A DNA stretch of 42,358 nt from an uncultured bacterium (lineage in GTDB: Bacteria > Cyanobacteriota > Vampirovibrionia > Gastranaerophilales > Gastranaerophilaceae): contig CASFYV010000013.1 in NCBI GenBank assembly GCA_949298985.1, forward strand, positions 160,229-202,586, read 5' to 3'. Both the position numbers and the translations under genes were made by a program. This document shows positions 40,861 through 42,358 of the stretch, piece by piece. A model generated the notes under the pieces. That model searched no databases, was not told where the DNA came from, and was given only the letters and a program-made list of their open reading frames with translations. How positions within the stretch are numbered: position 1 is the first letter of the stretch; every line of letters begins with the position of its first letter.

Positions 40861-41703
40861 ATGAAAACTATTGGAATTATTGCGCCATCTGGCGGAGTTG
40901 ATGAAAATAAAATGAATAATGCTATAGCTTTTTTTGAAAATTGTGGCTATAAAATTAAGTTTGCTAAAAATATTTTTGATAAAAAACGGTATTTGGCAGG
41001 AAGCGATAAAGATAAAATTGATGAAATTCATTGTTTCTTCGAAGATTCTGAAATTGATATGATAATTTCTGCTCGTGGCGGTTATGGTGCGATTCGATTA
41101 GTTAGTCAATTAAATTATGATTTAATCAAAAATAATCCTAAGCCTTTTATTGGTTTTTCGGATGTTACAGCCCTGCTTTTGATGATTTATAAAAAAACAG
41201 GTATTATAACTTATCATGGACCTATGATGACGAGTGATTTTTCTGAAGTATCTCTTTTTACTGAAAAATCTTTTTTTAAAGCAATCAATAATGAAAAATT
41301 AGAATTCGATGGGAATAAGATTTATAGAGAAGGAGATGCTAAAGGTATAATTTGGGGTGGAAATCTTGCAACAGTTGTTTCTTTGTGCGGGCTTGATTTT
41401 ATTCCTAGTGAAGATTTTATATTTTTTGCAGAAGATTTGAATGAGCCAGTTTATAAAATTGATAAAATGTTCCAGCAATTAATTAATATAAATCAATTTA
41501 AAAATAATTGTAAGGCTATAGTTTTAGGTGATTTTTTAAATGTAGATAATTCTGAATGGCTAGAAGAGTATTTTTATGAATTAGCTGATAGGTTGGAAAT
41601 TCCAGTAGTTTCAGGTTTTAAAATAACTCATGATAGAGATAAAATTACTGTTCCCATAGGAAAAAAATCTGTTTTAGATGGTAAAAGTCTTTTTGTTTTA
41701 TAG
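40861..41703 (+). CDS. ldcA: LD-carboxypeptidase (peptidase S66)
   Basis: 280 aa. Cleaves the L,D bond of recycled muropeptide tetrapeptides. 'IGIIAPSGGVDENK' start, 'IISARGGYGAIRLVSQLNYDLIKNNPKPFIGFSDVTALL' with the nucleophile serine in GFSD, 'GIIWGGNLATVVSLCG' and 'FAEDLNEPVYKIDKM' (the Glu), and a final 'VSGFKITHDRDKITVPIG' where the His of the triad is in THDRDK (usually GHG.PN). Slightly short (280 vs about 300). Cytoplasmic. Supports a peptidoglycan-recycling Gram-negative-type cell. Confidence 0.93.
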   Translation: MKTIGIIAPSGGVDENKMNNAIAFFENCGYKIKFAKNIFDKKRYLAGSDKDKIDEIHCFFEDSEIDMIISARGGYGAIRLVSQLNYDLIKNNPKPFIGFSDVTALLLMIYKKTGIITYHGPMMTSDFSEVSLFTEKSFFKAINNEKLEFDGNKIYREGDAKGIIWGGNLATVVSLCGLDFIPSEDFIFFAEDLNEPVYKIDKMFQQLININQFKNNCKAIVLGDFLNVDNSEWLEEYFYELADRLEIPVVSGFKITHDRDKITVPIGKKSVLDGKSLFVL

Positions 41704-41719
41704 ACTATTTTTTAGTTTT

Positions 41720-41741
41720 GTAGGGTGCAATTTTTTGCACC
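41720..41741 (+). repeat. GTAG-type hairpin 1 upstream of the RAYT
   Basis: GTAG then GGTGCAA-TTTT-TTGCACC, sharing the GG with GTAGG. Same arms as the three copies near 28 kb, opposite orientation. Confidence 0.75.
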
Positions 41742-41765
41742 GTTCATAATTTAATCATTAAGAAA

Positions 41766-41786
41766 GTAGGTTGGGTGAAACCCAAC
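41766..41786 (+). repeat. GTAG-type hairpin 2 upstream of the RAYT
   Basis: GTAG then GTTGGGT-GAA-ACCCAAC, 7-bp perfect arms, 46 nt after hairpin 1 in the same orientation. The conserved tetranucleotide GTAG before an imperfect or perfect palindrome is the known form of REPs served by RAYT enzymes. Confidence 0.75.
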
Positions 41787-41809
41787 AAATGAATTAATTC
41801 TACCATTTT

Positions 41810-41826
41810 TATAATAGAATGTAATA
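41810..41826 (+). promoter_or_regulatory. RAYT -10 region, near-leaderless
   Basis: TATAAT (41810-41815) overlaps TAGAAT (41815-41820). The second ends 6 nt before the ATG at 41827. No Shine-Dalgarno; no good -35. Confidence 0.4.
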
Positions 41827-42358
41827 ATGAATTATAAAAGATTGTTTATTCCGAATTCAATTGTTTTTATTACATTTGTAACTAGTAAAAGACGGGAAAT
41901 ATTGCAATGTAATATTGAAATTTTACGACAATCTTTTATTGAAGTGTACAATAAATATGAATTTAAAATTATTGCAATATGCGTATTAAAAAATCATGTT
42001 CATATGCTAATAAAACCTGCAAATATTAATGAATATCCCTTAATTATAAAAGAGATAAAAATCAATTTTTCTAAGAAAATTGATATAACAACAATTAAAG
42101 ATTACGATTTATCAAAAAGCCGAATAAAAAAAGGTGAGAAAGATATATGGCAACGTAGATATTGGGAACATACAATTATAGACCAAGAAGATTTATATAA
42201 ACATATAGATTATATTCACTTCAACTCTATGAAACATTACAAAATCCCTCCAAAAGATTGGGCATATTCTTCGTTTAAAAAATTTGTTCAAAATGGGTAT
42301 TATGAACTAAATTGGTGTAATTTTGATAATAAATATAAAATTAACGAATTAAATTATG
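41827..42358 (+). CDS. REP-associated tyrosine transposase (RAYT, Y1 family), partial
   Basis: 177 codons, then the window ends; still open. A Y1 HUH single-strand nuclease of the RAYT group: 'ITFVTSKRREILQ' start, HUH pair H57-V-H59 in 'AICVLKNHVHMLIKP', 'KDIWQRRYWEHTIIDQEDLYKHIDYIHFN' with the probable catalytic Tyr129 in the YIHFN segment (family: YIHxNPVKH, here YIHFNSMKH), and 'WAYSSFKKFVQNGYYELNW' at the end, typical of the family. RAYTs cut and join REP hairpins as single strands and are domesticated in many genomes. Two GTAG hairpins lie just upstream. Confidence 0.92.
   Translation, partial: MNYKRLFIPNSIVFITFVTSKRREILQCNIEILRQSFIEVYNKYEFKIIAICVLKNHVHMLIKPANINEYPLIIKEIKINFSKKIDITTIKDYDLSKSRIKKGEKDIWQRRYWEHTIIDQEDLYKHIDYIHFNSMKHYKIPPKDWAYSSFKKFVQNGYYELNWCNFDNKYKINELNY

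Overview
The window is about 42 kb of a very AT-rich bacterial chromosome. It carries ordinary housekeeping genes (mutS, nth, thrS, ppdK, rimI), an envelope-sugar gene (kpsF, arabinose-5-phosphate isomerase, which points to an LPS-type outer membrane) and a large surface-glycan locus. Low GC, kpsF, a class V-rich glycan locus, GerMN/DUF2993 envelope proteins and small Gly/Asn-rich lineage-restricted proteins together suggest a gut Gastranaerophilales-type (Vampirovibrionia/Melainabacteria) genome. That placement is an inference from gene content; no rRNA is present to confirm it.

Layout. 1-3164 (minus): a six-gene chain of a membrane protein fragment, rimI, a HicB-like protein, a GerMN protein, a DUF2993 protein and an anchored unknown. 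3204-10481: mutS, a GlcF/LutA-like Fe-S protein, kpsF plus a CDF metal transporter, an unknown small protein, a zinc-ribbon membrane protein and nth. 10641-23179 (plus): the glycan locus. fdtA and fdtB make a 3-amino-3,6-dideoxyhexose precursor, ugd and uxs make UDP-glucuronate and UDP-xylose, and three glycosyltransferases follow. Embedded in it is a translationally coupled trio (CDP-glycerol-transferase-like protein, class V aminotransferase, TagD-like cytidylyltransferase) that looks like a route to a CDP-activated small amino-alcohol. 23180-26036: an accessory gap with a toxin-repeat-like protein, three copies of a terminator-containing repeat and tRNA-Ala. 26141-27891: an XRE regulator divergent from licD-tagD, whose perfect consensus promoter is overlaid with three phased repeats. 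27892-28616: a non-coding patch dense in small palindromes. 28617-41703: methionine gamma-lyase-like protein, VWA protein, CNNM/CBS protein, thrS, a TPR protein, an Orn/Lys/Arg decarboxylase, an XRE/nucleotidyltransferase divergent pair, ppdK and an LD-carboxypeptidase. 41720-end: two GTAG-type hairpins followed by a REP-associated tyrosine transposase (RAYT) cut by the window edge.

The most interesting signals are (1) the RAYT with its flanking GTAG hairpins and matching hairpin copies 13 kb away, one of them abutting a gene remnant; (2) two XRE regulators, each facing a perfect TTGACA-17-TATAAT promoter decorated with operator-like repeats; (3) the aminotransferase/cytidylyltransferase/transferase trio; and (4) several genes (mutS, the Fe-S protein, ldcA, the RAYT) whose predicted -10 box lies 6-7 nt before the ATG with no Shine-Dalgarno, suggesting leaderless transcripts.
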